In this document: piece after piece, positions 11,995-23,689 of the stretch
Layout of the letters: each line of letters opens with the position of its first letter
Numbering within the stretch: the stretch's first letter is position 1
NCBI GenBank assembly: GCA_963969495.1
Contig: OZ018326.1
Location: 156,118,900 to 156,182,899, forward strand
Reading direction: 5' to 3'
Length of the DNA stretch: 64,000 bases
Source of the DNA: Ceratothoa steindachneri
Lineage: Eukaryota; Arthropoda; Malacostraca; Isopoda; Cymothoidae
Translations under genes and position numbers: made by a program
The notes under the pieces: generated by a model
The model's input: only the letters and a program-made list of their open reading frames with translations
Databases searched by the model: none
What the model was told of the DNA's origin: nothing

Positions 11995-12688
11995 CCCCGT
12001 AAGGGGCACGGCGATTTCCTTTCCTGGCCGCCGTGCTGACGGGACTCAGCGCACCATCCGGCCCCACCTTAGCCTCTTCTTCTTCTGACTCCCTGTGTTC
12101 TTACCTTACTTCCTTACTTTCGCTGTAACCTCCCACAACTTTCTTTGGTCGGCCTCTAATTTCACAGGGTAGACGCCGACCAGCTTCCTCTCATCCAACT
12201 ATCCCGGATCGTGGCTTGGGGTGGGGGGACAACGTTCCCTCACCCACCATGAGCCCGGTATGGGGTGGTGGGTTTTTTTAACAACCTGTTTCATCCCCAC
12301 CCACACATTCCTCACATCCCCTTTTCTTTCTCCTTTCAATGTGTACGCCGACCAGCTTCCTCTCATCCAACTATCCCGGATCGTGGCTTGGGGGGGGGGG
12401 GGACAACGTTCCCTCACCCACCATGAGCCCGGTATGGGGTGGTGGGTTTTTTTAACAACCTGTTTCATCCCCACCCACACATTCCTCACATCCCCTTTTC
12501 TTTCTCCTTTCAATGTGTAGGCCGAGCCTAAGGTGGAGCCGCGATACCAATGGGCTGCCAGGCCATTAGGCGGAAAGAGTGGCCTCATATGGCTGCAGCT
12601 GGTTCCCTCGGCCCCGTATTCACCCGTCGCAAAGCGAGCTACTACGTGAGGTGATTAGCGTTCGCTTCCCATATCACTAATAAGGTCC
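11995..12688 (+). mobile_element. Family A 5' module with internal tandem duplication
   Basis: Starts CCCCGTAAGGGGCACGGCG, like A1, and ends at the point corresponding to the ORF1 start of A1 (GCTTCCCATATCACTAATAAGGTCCC in two parts). It contains a 172-bp tandem duplication: 12174-12345 repeated at 12346-12519. ORF1 and the EN start are missing; the next base already belongs to mid-ORF2. Confidence 0.7.
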
Positions 12689-15458
12689 CGTGGTGGTCAG
12701 CCGAGTGTGAGACGGCCCTCAAACAGAAGCGTTATTCCTACATGCTCTATAAGCGCCGCCCGAACGACCTCACTGTAGGTGAATTTCGTCGAGGTAGGCC
12801 TAGGTTCCGGTATTTTTTCGAAGCACGCCCGCAGCTCTTCTTGGCAGGCATACGTGTCTTCACTTAACGGGAAGACCCCTTTAGCAGAGGTGTGGAAGCG
12901 AGTCAAAAGGATTCGGGGCAAGTTCTCGCAGCACCCCCCTCTCATTCTCTAACCGGGAAGCTGCTCCGCCAGGATTCAATGACCGTCGTGATGTCGTGGA
13001 AAGCCGCCGACTGGACTTTAAGTTCAAAGGCAGAGAACCCTTCAACTACAGGTTTAATCTGAGTGAGTTGCATTCCGGTCTCGTTTCCTGCGCGGACACC
13101 GTCCCTGGTCCAGACAATGTCCCGTACGCTATGCTTTGATACCTGGGTGAGCGAGGCATGGCCTTTCTGTTAGATTTGTTCAACAGGATCTGAGTACAGG
13201 GTATCCTCCCAGATTCTTGACGAATCGCTACTGGTAAATGTTAGATTAGCCTTTTTTCTCGACAGCGGAAGCCATCTGACTTCTGCACAGTGCAGCTTCC
13301 GCAAGTTCCACTCCACGTCAGATGCTCTGCTCCGACTGGAAAATGCTGTCTGCGAGGCCTTCCTTCGTAGACAGCATTACGCCACGGTGTTTTTCGATCT
13401 GGAGAAAGCCTATGATACCGCATGGCGATATGGTATCTTGGAGACTCTCCACGAGATTGGAGCGAGGGCACACCTCCCAATCTATATATCTGAATTTTTG
13501 CGAGATCGTCGATTCCGTGGGGGGAGGGGGACCCTCTTCCGCCCAACGGAGCAGGAAGAGGGTGTTCCGCAGGGAAGTATCCTCAGTGTCACAGTCTTCG
13601 CCCTGAGCCTCAAAGGCATCAACTACCGGAAGATGTTCTCGCTACGCTCTACGTGAACAACCTTTCGATCTCTTTTGGAGCGTCTACTCCAACAAGCATT
13701 GAACCGCGTCTCTGGCTATGCCGAAGCGCAAAGGGTTCGGTTTTCCTTGGCCAAGACTAAGGTGGTGCACTTCTGTCGCCATCCACGGTTCCACCCGGAA
13801 CCGGACTTGCTCCTAAACCGGGTTCACCTAGAAGTGGTGGACTCGCACCGTTTCCTTAGTCTTGTGTTTGACCGACGCCTCACCTTGGAGGCTCATATTC
13901 ACAGCCTTAGGGTTTCTTTTACCCGCGCCATGGATATTCCTTATGTGACGTTCAGCGCCTGGGGCGCTGATACGGTTACAGCCTTACTTTTTTATTGATC
14001 CTTTGTTCGTGCGAATCTCGACTACGGATGCGAGTTTTATGCAGCTTCAGCCGAGCATGTATTGCGGAAGGTGGATTCGATCCACCGCACCGGCCTTCGC
14101 CAGGCGACCAGTACCTTTCGCACTTCCCCCATTGTGAGCCTAGTTGTCGATGCTGGGGAGATTCCACTCACTTTGCGCCGTGCACAGTGCATTATTCGCC
14201 TGTACGCGTGAGCCCGGCGCCTCCCTCAGTCGCCAACAGCTCTCACTGCATCCGTAGCTGATCTCGACGGTGCCTATACCGCCGAGACGCGCCAGTCATA
14301 CGCTAAGCCCTTTGGGTTTAGCGAAGAACTAGGTATAGCTCTCGGACAGGTGGCGCCCCTGGTTCTGCCCAGGACGCCACCCTTGAGGCTACCACCTTTC
14401 ACTATTTGTCGCCACGCCTCTGCTCCCAAAGCTTCTACAGCGCCGGGAGTATTTCGTCGGCTTTTTTGGAGACGCTTCATGTCATGCTGGAACCGTGCCA
14501 GTGTATACGGATGACTCAAAGTCCCAAGATGGGGTCGGTTTCCACGTCGTATCCCCAATTTTCGAAGTCAGCGGGGCTCTGCCAGGCGCTGCCTCTGTCT
14601 TCACAGCGGAGCTGGTTACAATACACCGCTCGGTACGAGAGATAATGTGACGTGCCCGGTTCGGAGACCGGATTGTGATTTATAACGACTCACAGAGCAC
14701 CCTGAGTGCTCTCGGAGCATTGGAATCTCCGCATCCCCTGGTTCGCGATATCCGTGACACCACGGTTTTGGCGAGCCGTGCAGATGTCAAGCTTATCTTC
14801 TGCTGGTTTCCTGGACATGTAGGAATTTCGGGGAATTAGCACGCCAAAGAGTGTGCGAGGCCCTGGCTCTTCTTCAAACCGACTACGTGGCAGGAATACC
14901 GGTGGCTTGGCATAGAATGTTGGAGATGGTCGAGGGGAACTTAAAGTTACGTGCCATTTCACCTCGACTCTTCCCATGGAGCTACACCCCAATGCCGCGA
15001 CGGCTTCAGGTTGCTTTCTGTCGTCTCGGATTAGACACACTCGCGGGACGCACCGCCATTTCATGGACCGCTCGCTTGCGCCTTACTGCGACGACTGCGT
15101 TGTCCCTCAGACTGTTCGGCACACTTGTTGAATGTCCCAGTCTGGGTGATCGTCGCTACCGCTTGTCCCTTGTACTCGGGACGAGTTCGTGCACACCGAC
15201 TTGCGGACTATACAACTTTTTGGAGGAGGCTGGTGTCCTCCACTTTATTTGACTGTTTGTTGTGGGTCGCATTCTCCTGCGCCTGGTGCAGGCGGGCCTA
15301 CCCCCCCTACGCTGGAGCGCGCTTCCTTGTTATATTTTTGTTTTTATCCTTGTTATTTACTCATTTGTTGTTTAATATACCCTAGTCGTAGGCTGTAATG
15401 AGTACGGCGACTTATGCCCAAGTAGGCAGTTGCCAGATGGGCTCCTTAAAAAAAAAAA
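12689..15458 (+). mobile_element. Family A copy A2: decayed EN end, RT, RNase H, 3' end
   Basis: Starts at the A1-equivalent of about 6110 (TGGTGGTCAGCCGAGTGTGA) and runs to the family 3' hairpin and A-tail at 15458. Readable pieces include VFFDLEKAYDTAWRYGILET (with the G that A1 lacks), FSLAKTKVVHFCRHPR, and RNase H remnants near 14500-14850. Many stops, indels and a missing piece after VNNLSIS show that it is older than A1. Its ORF2 still ends at a TGA near 15250 (HFI*), which marks the ancestral stop. Confidence 0.75.
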
Positions 15459-15948
15459 TGTCAACTCTGGAGCTTCGACTCCAACAGGTATTGAACCGTC
15501 TCTCTCACTATGCCGAAGCGTATAGGCTTCCGTTTTCCTTGGCTAAGACTAAGGTGGTGCACTTCTGCCGTCATCCACGGCTCCACCCTAACCCAGACTT
15601 GCTTCTGAATGGGGTTCACCTGGAAGTGGTGGACCTGCACCGTTTCCTTGATCTTGTATTCCCTCTGTTGGAAGTCAGCTGGGCTGCCAGGCGCTGCGTC
15701 TGTCTTCATGGACTATATGACTTTTTGCCTCCCCTTTATTTGACTGTTTGTTGTCGGTCGCATGTTCCTGCGTCTGGGGGAGGCGGGCCACCCCCGACGC
15801 TGGAGTGATCCTCCTTCTTGTTGCTTTGTTCCTTTTTAATCCTTGTTATTTACTTGTTTTTTAATATAGCCTAGTATTAGGCTTTCCGTGAATTATCGCG
15901 ACCTTTGCCCTAGTAGGCAGTCCCCAGATGGGCTCTTAAAAAAAAAAA
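15459..15948 (+). mobile_element. Family A copy A3, internally deleted 3' fragment
   Basis: Begins at the A1-equivalent of about 7290 directly after the A-tail of A2. It keeps ~200 nt of RT, jumps to a short RNase H piece, jumps again to the ORF2 end, and finishes with the 3'UTR, decayed hairpin and A-tail at 15948. A further 30-nt tail fragment (GCCAGATGGGCGCC) follows at 15949-15980. Confidence 0.65.
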
Positions 15949-15980
15949 TGCCATTCGCCAGATGGGCGCCTTTTGAAGAA

Positions 15981-16415
15981 AATAAAATCTGCTCTCTTCT
16001 TCTATTCTCCTTTCCTTTCACTTTAACCTCTCTGGCAGAGTGGGACGAACAAATCACCATCATTGAGTCGTCATAATCCATTACCATTAAAAAGATAAAA
16101 GTATCATTACCAGTACACCGCCATTTAATCCTGCCTCAATTGAAAAGAAAAGAGAGAAGGTAGATAAAATCTGAAAATTTCCCTACCCTCTTCAGTAAGT
16201 ACACCAACTGTTTCAGACTATTATTGTAATATCCTGTGTCGTGTAGTCTCCTCCCACCCTCCCGTTTCCTCGACAATTTATCAACCCTTTTCTATTCCTC
16301 AAACGATCACTATCGCTCTGCTTTGTCAGCGAGTTGTCTGTAACGTTGTTACTACGTCGTTTTTCGAACTTGGATTATTTTACCATATTTTGTTTTGCCA
16401 TTTTCTGCTTTTCAG
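15981..16415. other. End of CEP350 intron 1
   Basis: Pyrimidine-rich unique-looking sequence leading to the acceptor at 16415. No repeat or RNA gene is recognised. Confidence 0.6.
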
Positions 16416-18936
16416 GAACAGTCTCTTGTGGAAGAGGCGCGAATGAAATTAGCTGCGTTGAATTCCGACGGTGGAACCAATGTTCGTAAGAAGCAAAGAG
16501 CCATTTTGTTGCAACTTCGGGAGCAGCGAGCTCATATCCGCAGACTTATCGAGACACAAAATCTGGCAGCTCAGCAGCGTCACTTAATTTTCTGGCAACA
16601 CCACCAATTGTTGTCCTCTACCTCCAACCCTTCCTCCCTTACCACAAACCGCATTCTTCCTTCTCGCGTTCAGTCCCCCATTACTACTAGAATATTGGAT
16701 CTAAGCTTATCTTCGAGTGATGGGTTGGAAAGTGCCTCTAACATTCCTCCTCTGCCTTTAAAGTCTTTCGCCAAATCCAGTGTGGACAATCTCTCTGGAG
16801 ATGAGCCCAAAATACCAAATAAACTCCCGGAAGAAAGGCTTGGAAAATGGGATGAGGATGGAAAGGAGAGCAGAATTTTAGAGGTACATTCCCCTTTGAG
16901 AGACCGGGAGAAGATAAGGAAGGATGAGAAGACGACTCGCCAGAAGGAGAGATATTCGAAACTGGTGACGCCGACTGTAAAGATAGGGAAGAGACCTCAC
17001 AAGGTTATGTGTGAAGACACTTCAGGAATCGAAGAGGACCAGTGTGATTTCAAGAAAACACCTCTGACTTCTAACGAAGGATCCTCCTCTCTTACACCAG
17101 AAAAAAGTCTGTTTTTTTCGATTCCAATCCGAGAGGCGGCCTCTTCTGAAGATGAACTCGACTCCAACAAGTCTCTTATGGAAGTATCCACCAGTCACAA
17201 TTCAACCGACGAACCTACAACGGAGATAAGCAGATCCAAGAAACAACCTAATGAAGAAATAAGTCCGCCATCTCTCAACGTCACTGAGAGCCACAGTTTT
17301 GAATTACCCCCATGTGAGAAGACACAGTCAAATAACAAATCGAGTGTCTGTCTAAAGCAGAACCCAATCATAAATAAATCGATCGAGCCGATTGGCAATG
17401 GTGTTAGTGGTGTTCCTTTTGCACTTAAATTTCCCCTTTCCCCACGATCCTGCTTGAAACAGCATCGTCGCCAGTCTTCTGAGTCCGACGATTCTTTTAC
17501 TTTGTCCCAAAATGAAACTGCCTCAGATATGTCCGATGGCGAAGGAAAGCTAGTTGCCCTGCGGGAGGAGCTGGCAATACGTAAGGCAGAAGCGGACCGC
17601 CTCAAGAAGGAAAAACGCAAGATTCATCGAGAGCGGGTTTCCTCACAAGAATTGGCATTGAAACATCAAATTGCTGCTTATGATAAGTACATCAAGCAAA
17701 CCAAGTCGGACATTGAAAGGGAGATAAACGAGCTTCAAGGCACCGCAACTGTAAAACCTCTCATTAAAAAGCCGCAGGTAGCGGGCAGCAAGAAACTCCA
17801 AATGGAACAGCTTTCATTATTTGATCATTCAGAGCTTCTTGAAGAATGCTCAATTAATGAGTCTGATAAGTCTTCTACTCTCGATTCCTTTAAATATAGT
17901 GATGAAAATGTCATCTCGACCGAAGTTAACACAACGAGCGACGAATTCAAATCTTCTTATATCAAGTCTCTCAGTAATGAGACGGAGACAGGTCAGATAA
18001 TTAGTGAGGAATTAAGCCCCAAATCAAATGAGAATGATCATTCTCGAATTTCCAAAAAGGATTCTGATTACACGAAGGAGGAGGGGTTGTGTAGTTCAAT
18101 ACCCATCAGTCTCTCTCCGAGACAGGCTGATGATTCTGAAGCTTCAGCATCCCATAATTCGAGCACGGAAACCATTATCTACAGTCCCAAGAAGTCTGTC
18201 TCCCTTCATGAAAGTGAATCTCTGCTACAGGCCGCATCTGACAAGACAGCAGAACCCTGGAACAAGGAAAGGGAAGAGGAGAAAGCTGATGATTACTACA
18301 GACATTCTTTTACTGAAGAGATCAACACACGCCCAAGATCACCATCATGGAAAGTTGAGTCCCCTGATTCGATAAAAGCTGAAAACAATTTGGTTCATAA
18401 AAAGAAGCCAGTGGACATTTTCGTCCCCTCAGTGAGTCAAGATTCATCTGAGACGGAGAAATTGTCCGAGGATCACGAAACTATCTGCGAAGAGATCCCA
18501 ACTGATGGTAGTTCATCAAGCACAAGTGAGATGGACTTGGCTATCGACAATTGGTCAGTCCATTCTCTCAAATCGATAGAGCCTCAACTAGACCTTGCTC
18601 GCATGAAAGAAAAGGCCTATTCTGTTGCCGATTCGATTCTAGCATCTCTCGTGAATGAGTCCGTGTCATGGATGAAATCTCTGTCAAACGAGAAGCAGAA
18701 AGAAGTTGGCCAGTTCATCGTTCACATTGAGGAGTCAGCGGAGGCTGACTTGAATTCTGGCAATGTGCAACTTGATGACGAGGTGAAGGAATCCGTTCTT
18801 ACTCCTTTCCAAACTGTCACCCCTCAAAATGCTCACAAAAACATAGCTAATTCTCCTGCAGAAACGCAGACGGGAGAAATCCAGATAGAGAAGTTTAAAA
18901 TTGTGAAAACTCAAAAGGACACTTCAACTGAAATCC
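16416..18936 (+). CDS. CEP350: CEP350-like protein, large exon (window exon 2)
   Basis: This exon adds 840 codons plus one base. The acceptor is CTTTTCAG at 16415, and the donor at 18937 (CGTAAGT context) leaves phase 1. The first ~70 residues form a coiled coil with NVRKKQRAILLQLREQ, closely like the KKQRGLLLKLQQEK block of vertebrate CEP350. A long acidic, Ser-rich linker follows. A second coiled coil lies at about 17560-17745 (EELAIRKAEADRLKKEK; ALKHQIAAYDKYIKQTKSDI). A helical segment near 18590-18720 ends the exon. The vertebrate protein has a CAP-Gly domain in its C-terminal half, but no G-rich CAP-Gly signature is visible here. This exon is the main basis for the gene name. Confidence 0.85.
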
Positions 18937-19549
18937 GTAAGTATTGTTGATTTCTACTAGATTTTATATACTTCTTGGTAGCTAATTTTCTTTCACTTTA
19001 CACTTGTGCTGAAGTTCCATAACACTTTTTCTGAGGTACCTGACCGACCCCATTTCTCATCTTACTGACCCTCATTTTTTTTTTTTTTTGTCACTTTCCC
19101 TAAGTTTATAAACCTTTTGGGAGATTAAGTTTTTTTTTAATTATAAATAAAAAATATTCTGTTTCACTCTACTGAGTAAAATGGTTCCTGCATTTGCACC
19201 TCAACAGGAATAGTATAGTGTATAGTGCCTAATGGAGAAAGACGCACAGTCACTCAGCCTAGAGAGGAGAAATCCCACACAAGATAAATAAATGAATACA
19301 CAGAACAAGTTGGGGAAAAATTCAAATCACCTAAATTCTGGATGGTTTCAAAACGTCCATGAGCCTTTTTGGTACAAAACAGTAAAAGAACCTAACCCAA
19401 CCTAACCCCAATTGTTTGAGACAGATAATTACTACCTTTTCCATCTTGCCGATCTATATTCATTTATTTCATCTACTAATATGTAGCCACGCTTCCGACC
19501 AACGATCATGTCCTCGAATGTCTCATTAAATGTGATATTCTCACCACAG
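18937..19549. other. CEP350 intron (613 bp)
   Basis: AT-rich intron with a T tract near 19075-19090. Nothing else is recognised. Confidence 0.6.
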
Positions 19550-19653
19550 AAGACGAATCTAGCGGTACGATGCAGTCAAAGATGAAAAAGCCTAGTATTT
19601 CACCAGTTTCACCAGTGGAGAATGATATTTTAACCTCGGATGTAGTCGATGCG
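19550..19653 (+). CDS. CEP350: CEP350-like protein, exon 3 of window
   Basis: This short 104-nt exon lies between CTCACCACAG and GCG|GTAAGG. The single base carried from the previous exon (C) completes a Gln codon, and the frame then stays open through 34 more codons (DESSGTMQSKMKK...SDVVDA) to end in phase 0. No domain is recognised. It is called on splice-site quality, phase agreement on both sides and a Ser/Pro-rich composition like its neighbours. It is too short to be found as an ORF alone. Confidence 0.65.
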
Positions 19654-20379
19654 GTAAGGAATATCTTGGTTATTTGGTACTGCAGTTTCCTAGATTTTGG
19701 CTAGTGGAATCAACCTTATTTAACCTCCTATTTTTATTTGCATCAAATCTTCTTTTTTTTCTTACTCATTCCTTTGCCTATTGTAATTAATTAGGAGTCC
19801 TAATATTATAATAGTTCCTCCCCATAATGTGAAATTTCTGGTAACTGAGTTACAAGTAAGGTACTCGTATTTGGTGAAATTGTGACTATCGCTAGTAAGC
19901 TGGTGAGTGCTGATCTTCAGGCTGAATGTGGATTTGTCAGTCCATTGATTGATGAATGAGATGAAAGAACTAATTGGAACCAGAAATAGTTTGTGATTTT
20001 TTTCATGTTTTTGTCTGAGGATGATAAGGTTTGGCTGATTTTCTTCTAGTTATGGATGTATGCTATGGCAGATAATAATGTATCAAGTTGAAGAAATGGG
20101 AGATGGGGGGAGGTTGTTTGCAGTTTAGATTTCGGCACATTTTTCTCATTTTTCAGACAACCCATGACCAACATGTTGTTCACTAGTGTTTTATTCTCTT
20201 AAGCATGCATTAATCCTGCTTATTTTATCATTCCTCTGCTGCATTCAGGATCTTTGCTCGTAATGTTTTGTTTAATCCTGAAGGTAAACAAATCCTACGA
20301 ATTCGCTCTTTGCCCTCACAAGATCTCTCCTTGGGAAGAAGCAAGTGTCATTGCAGTCCCAATCTGATTAATCTGGTGT

Positions 20380-20900
20380 GTTGATGAGAAAATGTGAGGG
20401 AAGGGTGAATCATGCGTAAAAAGAAATTAATAAGGGAGGGAAGAGTGTGTGAGAATAGTTGAGAGAAGAAGAGAGCAAGTAAATTTGAACATGAGGATAG
20501 GACTATATGTGGAAAAAGTTTATGAAAAGGATAATTTGTGGTTAGGGAAATAGATGTATGTAGGTGTGATAGAATTGAACAGATAAAGTACAATGCTGAA
20601 TGTTGGAGTGATGTGAGAATTGTACTGGAAAAGAAACATGAGACACTTGTATATATTTCTGAAGGCAGATGAGAATGACAAGTAGATCTGTATAGATATA
20701 TACAAGGAACTAAAGCAAGTGATGATCGGAGTAAGATAACAGCAAAAAAGACTTGGAGAAGGGTGAATTAGGTAGGTTCCAGATGGAGCAGAAAGTTATT
20801 AGGGGTGGAAAAACAGAATAATTACGATGTGAAGGATAAAAATAAGGTAATTGTGATTATATTTAAGGTCTGAAAAATGGGAAGATATCTGGAGAAGTCG
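20380..20900 (+). mobile_element. Decayed RTE-like LINE fragment (D2)
   Basis: This piece in the 1.4-kb intron 19654-21089 matches the layout of D1 at about 1560-2200, with recognisable shared stretches (ATACAAGGAACTAAAGCAAGT against ATACAAGGAAATGAAGAGGA, and the GGAGCAGAAAGTTATTAGG block). No open frame remains. The rest of the intron is unassigned. Confidence 0.5.
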
Positions 20901-21089
20901 GTTTAGTAAAAGGGCCTTTTAAAAACTGCGGGAATGCAAGAGTAGCAGGGAAATAAATCTTGTTTGTTTGACAAATCCCTCTGTAGCAGTCCCACTCTTT
21001 TCGTCCCTTGTACACTGAGCTTTGGTTTTCGTGATTTTGTTTTTGTTCAATTTAGTTTAATTCAATTATCGTTTCTGGGTGTCTTTCAG

Positions 21090-21287
21090 GCGGAACTTAC
21101 TTCGAAGCTCTTGACTATTCAAGCCATTTCATCCTCTTCCCTGGATCAGGTCGTCGGAGATATGAGTGAAACATTTTCCGTTTCCTGTTGCGAAGGCGAC
21201 TGGCTCGAAGGGGAATTTTGGAAGGGCACTGACAAAAGCAAGAGTGAGAAGGAACTTCGAAAAGAAGAGGAATTGCTCAATGCTGAA
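21090..21287 (+). CDS. CEP350: CEP350-like protein, exon 4 of window
   Basis: This 198-nt exon has 66 codons in phase 0 at both ends, bounded by GTGTCTTTCAG and GAA|GTAAGA. It encodes a helix (AELTSKLLTIQAIS), an acidic/aromatic stretch (CEGDWLEGEFWKGTDKS) and a charged coiled-coil start (EKELRKEEELLNAE). The coiled coil runs into the next exon. No enzymatic motif is present; it is a structural part of the C-terminal scaffold. Confidence 0.75.
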
Positions 21288-21885
21288 GTAAGATAATCTT
21301 TGAACCCGGAATGGGTTAGTTCTTTTGATTTAGTACCAAACTTAATAGCTTATAATAAGGGGGGATTTATTAGCAGGATTGCATTAAAAAGTTATGGACT
21401 GTGTGGAATTGCAGCCCATGGCCTAAGAACAACTTCATTATTTATTCACCATTTGAATCAGATATATTTTCCTACCACCGCCATAACCACCTTATGATAG
21501 TTTTATTTCTCGAACCTGTAAATTCTTGAGTTTGGGCGGAGTTACTCAACCTTTTGTATTTGGTCTGTTATTGAATTTTTGTCATTCATCACAAATCACA
21601 ACTATATTACACGAACTTAGGTGTCCATCATGAAGTTCATGTGCAACCTTTAGCTGTGAGATGGTAGGCCGATTTGGATTGACTTGCAGCGGATTTCATA
21701 TAGTAGCGATTCGTGGTTCGGAATCCACGTGAGCGTAAAACTTCCTATTGACATATCCACTCTGTTTCAGTTGCGAATCGGCGCTTAAAACCCGTACAGA
21801 ATAACCACCCTTTCTCAACCATAACGCATTACCATTCATCACATTACTACAGGTTAAATAAATCCTACCCGCTTTTCTTCCGCAG
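21288..21885. other. CEP350 intron (598 bp)
   Basis: Nothing recognised apart from the splice sites. Confidence 0.6.
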
Positions 21886-22097
21886 ATCGCCCGTTTGGAG
21901 GAGATCCAACGCTTCAAAGAACGATACCCCGATCTTGTTATCCGCGAAGTCCCTGATAAACCTCCACCTCCCTACACACCGCCTAAGGGAGAAGTGAACC
22001 ATTACAACGAAGAAAAGGCTCCTTCACAGCTTAGTGCTGATTCCCCAAGGAGTGGTATAGAGTTCCCCGAACCCCAAACGCCTTCTAATACAATCAG
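21886..22097 (+). CDS. CEP350: CEP350-like protein, exon 5 of window
   Basis: The exon is 212 nt, starts in phase 0 after CTTCCGCAG and ends in phase 2 at AG|GTAAAA. It continues the coiled coil (IARLEEIQRFKERYPDL) and then has the proline-rich signature REVPDKPPPPYTPP, the kind of motif found in the C-terminal region of CEP350 proteins. A disordered Pro/Ser tail follows. Confidence 0.8.
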
Positions 22098-22328
22098 GTA
22101 AAAAGAGTTTGGCTTGGCGATCTAACTCATACATTACTGCTCAGTCTTCTTGATTTGGCGGCCTTCTCTAGGTAGCTGTTTCTGCATCTCAAGCCTTCTC
22201 TCCAGAGCGAGAAGAATAAGACTGCTGATATCTTTTTTCTCGCTTTATTTTTGTCTTTCAATGCATTCCTTCTCCATTTTTCCTGTTTGTTGCCAACTTA
22301 TTATTTATTTTATTTTCGTCTTTAACAG

Positions 22329-22511
22329 CGTTCCGCATCGATTGAGCAAAGCCGATTTACGGGAGATCGCTTCCGATATCATCAGTGAGATCCCTTCAAA
22401 TTTGGACGAGGTTCTGGAAATGGTGGACAATTACTTTAACCTCATCTATCACGAATGGCAGCAAGGGAAGGACCCATCCACAGTGGCTCACCCTACTCTC
22501 TTTTTAAATAG
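22329..22511 (+). CDS. CEP350: CEP350-like protein, exon 6 of window
   Basis: This 183-nt exon follows TTTAACAG. The two bases carried over plus C give Ser, and the exon ends in phase 2 at AG|GTACTT. The helical product (LSKADLREIASDIISEIPSN, then LDEVLEMVDNYFNLIYHEWQQGKDP) looks like a folded C-terminal helical module. The next intron is 4.1 kb and holds a decayed LINE. Confidence 0.75.
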
Positions 22512-23689
22512 GTACTTTTCTAAATGTCTTTATTTGTAGATTTATACATTATCTCAAATTTCTTTTCGCCATAATCTATGTACTCGTGGAGTAATGGCGA
22601 TCAAAGCAAGGATACTTGAACGGGTCGTCATATACTCGCTTGCACCGTTTTCTCCTACACCAGGTTGAAGGAAGATCCCAATAATGGCCTTCCACTGAGT
22701 GGATACGTCATACCCACAGGGAGGAGGCGGTTGCACTTGGCATATAGAGGAGCGATTGGCTCCCTCTGGTATGTCAGCTGCAACTTGGGCAACCATAACG
22801 CAGTTGCCCTTTGGAGAACTTTTTTTTTTCTCCCATTCCCTCACCCATAAGGAAGGTGACTTCTGAGGGTGTCATCGCCAGCTGCCATTTGGAGGACCTT
22901 GTCCCTTCCTAACCACATCCCACGTGAAGGCTTAGACAATGTTAGTACCCGAATGGGATACCCTGTGTAGACTTGCACTGGTACTTGGAAGGGTAGTATG
23001 TCCTCTCCGCCCCAGTGCCCGCATGTGTCACCCTCCCTGCCCCAATGACTGCAGGAGCACCTGGACGACAGGCACGCCCTCTTGTCCCCAGGGCCGGAGT
23101 ATGGCAATAGGTAAATCGTCCACCATACTCCTTAGTGGACTCTTCTATCCCTATTCTCCTTTATTACCTACTCTAGTTTTAGCCTCCCAATTTTTTTATC
23201 TTGCTATTTCGAATGTTCTGGTGTCTGGGTGCCCTTCCAGCCTCGTATGTAAAGCCTGATGACTGGTGGGAGTATATTAGCTTGCCGACTCTTCTCACCG
23301 CTTCCAGTGCACCTACAGTGTGACTACGCCAGCCCCATCCTTTATGGGATAAAGGAAAAAGACGTTCGGGTTCTCAAGGTCCATCCTTACTCACGACCAA
23401 GGCCGATTATGAGTAAATGATCATATTTTAGATGATTATTATCTTATGGGCACTTTTCTTATACCTCCCAAGGCATTGGGAACCTATTCTATCTTTCTCC
23501 CGTGTATTCTTTTTTCTTTTATCTGACCATCGATACGAATATGTGGAAAATACAAATGCGATCAGAAGACTCGTTCTCTAAGCACGGCCTCGCCCCACCT
23601 TGGTGCCGGAAGAGGGCACCTCGCTGAGTGGTGAAGAGGCTCCCCCCTTACGCTTAACTGGAAAAGGGCACCATCCCTAGTGACGGAGG
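22512..23689. other. 5' part of the 4.1-kb CEP350 intron, unassigned
   Basis: Moderately GC-rich sequence with short accidental ORFs. It may contain old repeats (CAGGGAGGAGGCGG and similar blocks), but no coding or transposon signature could be named. Confidence 0.4.

Noticed and set aside
19389..19412. CCTAACCC-type repeat resembling the arthropod telomere motif TTAGG
   Set aside because: Only two imperfect units; too short to call an interstitial telomere.
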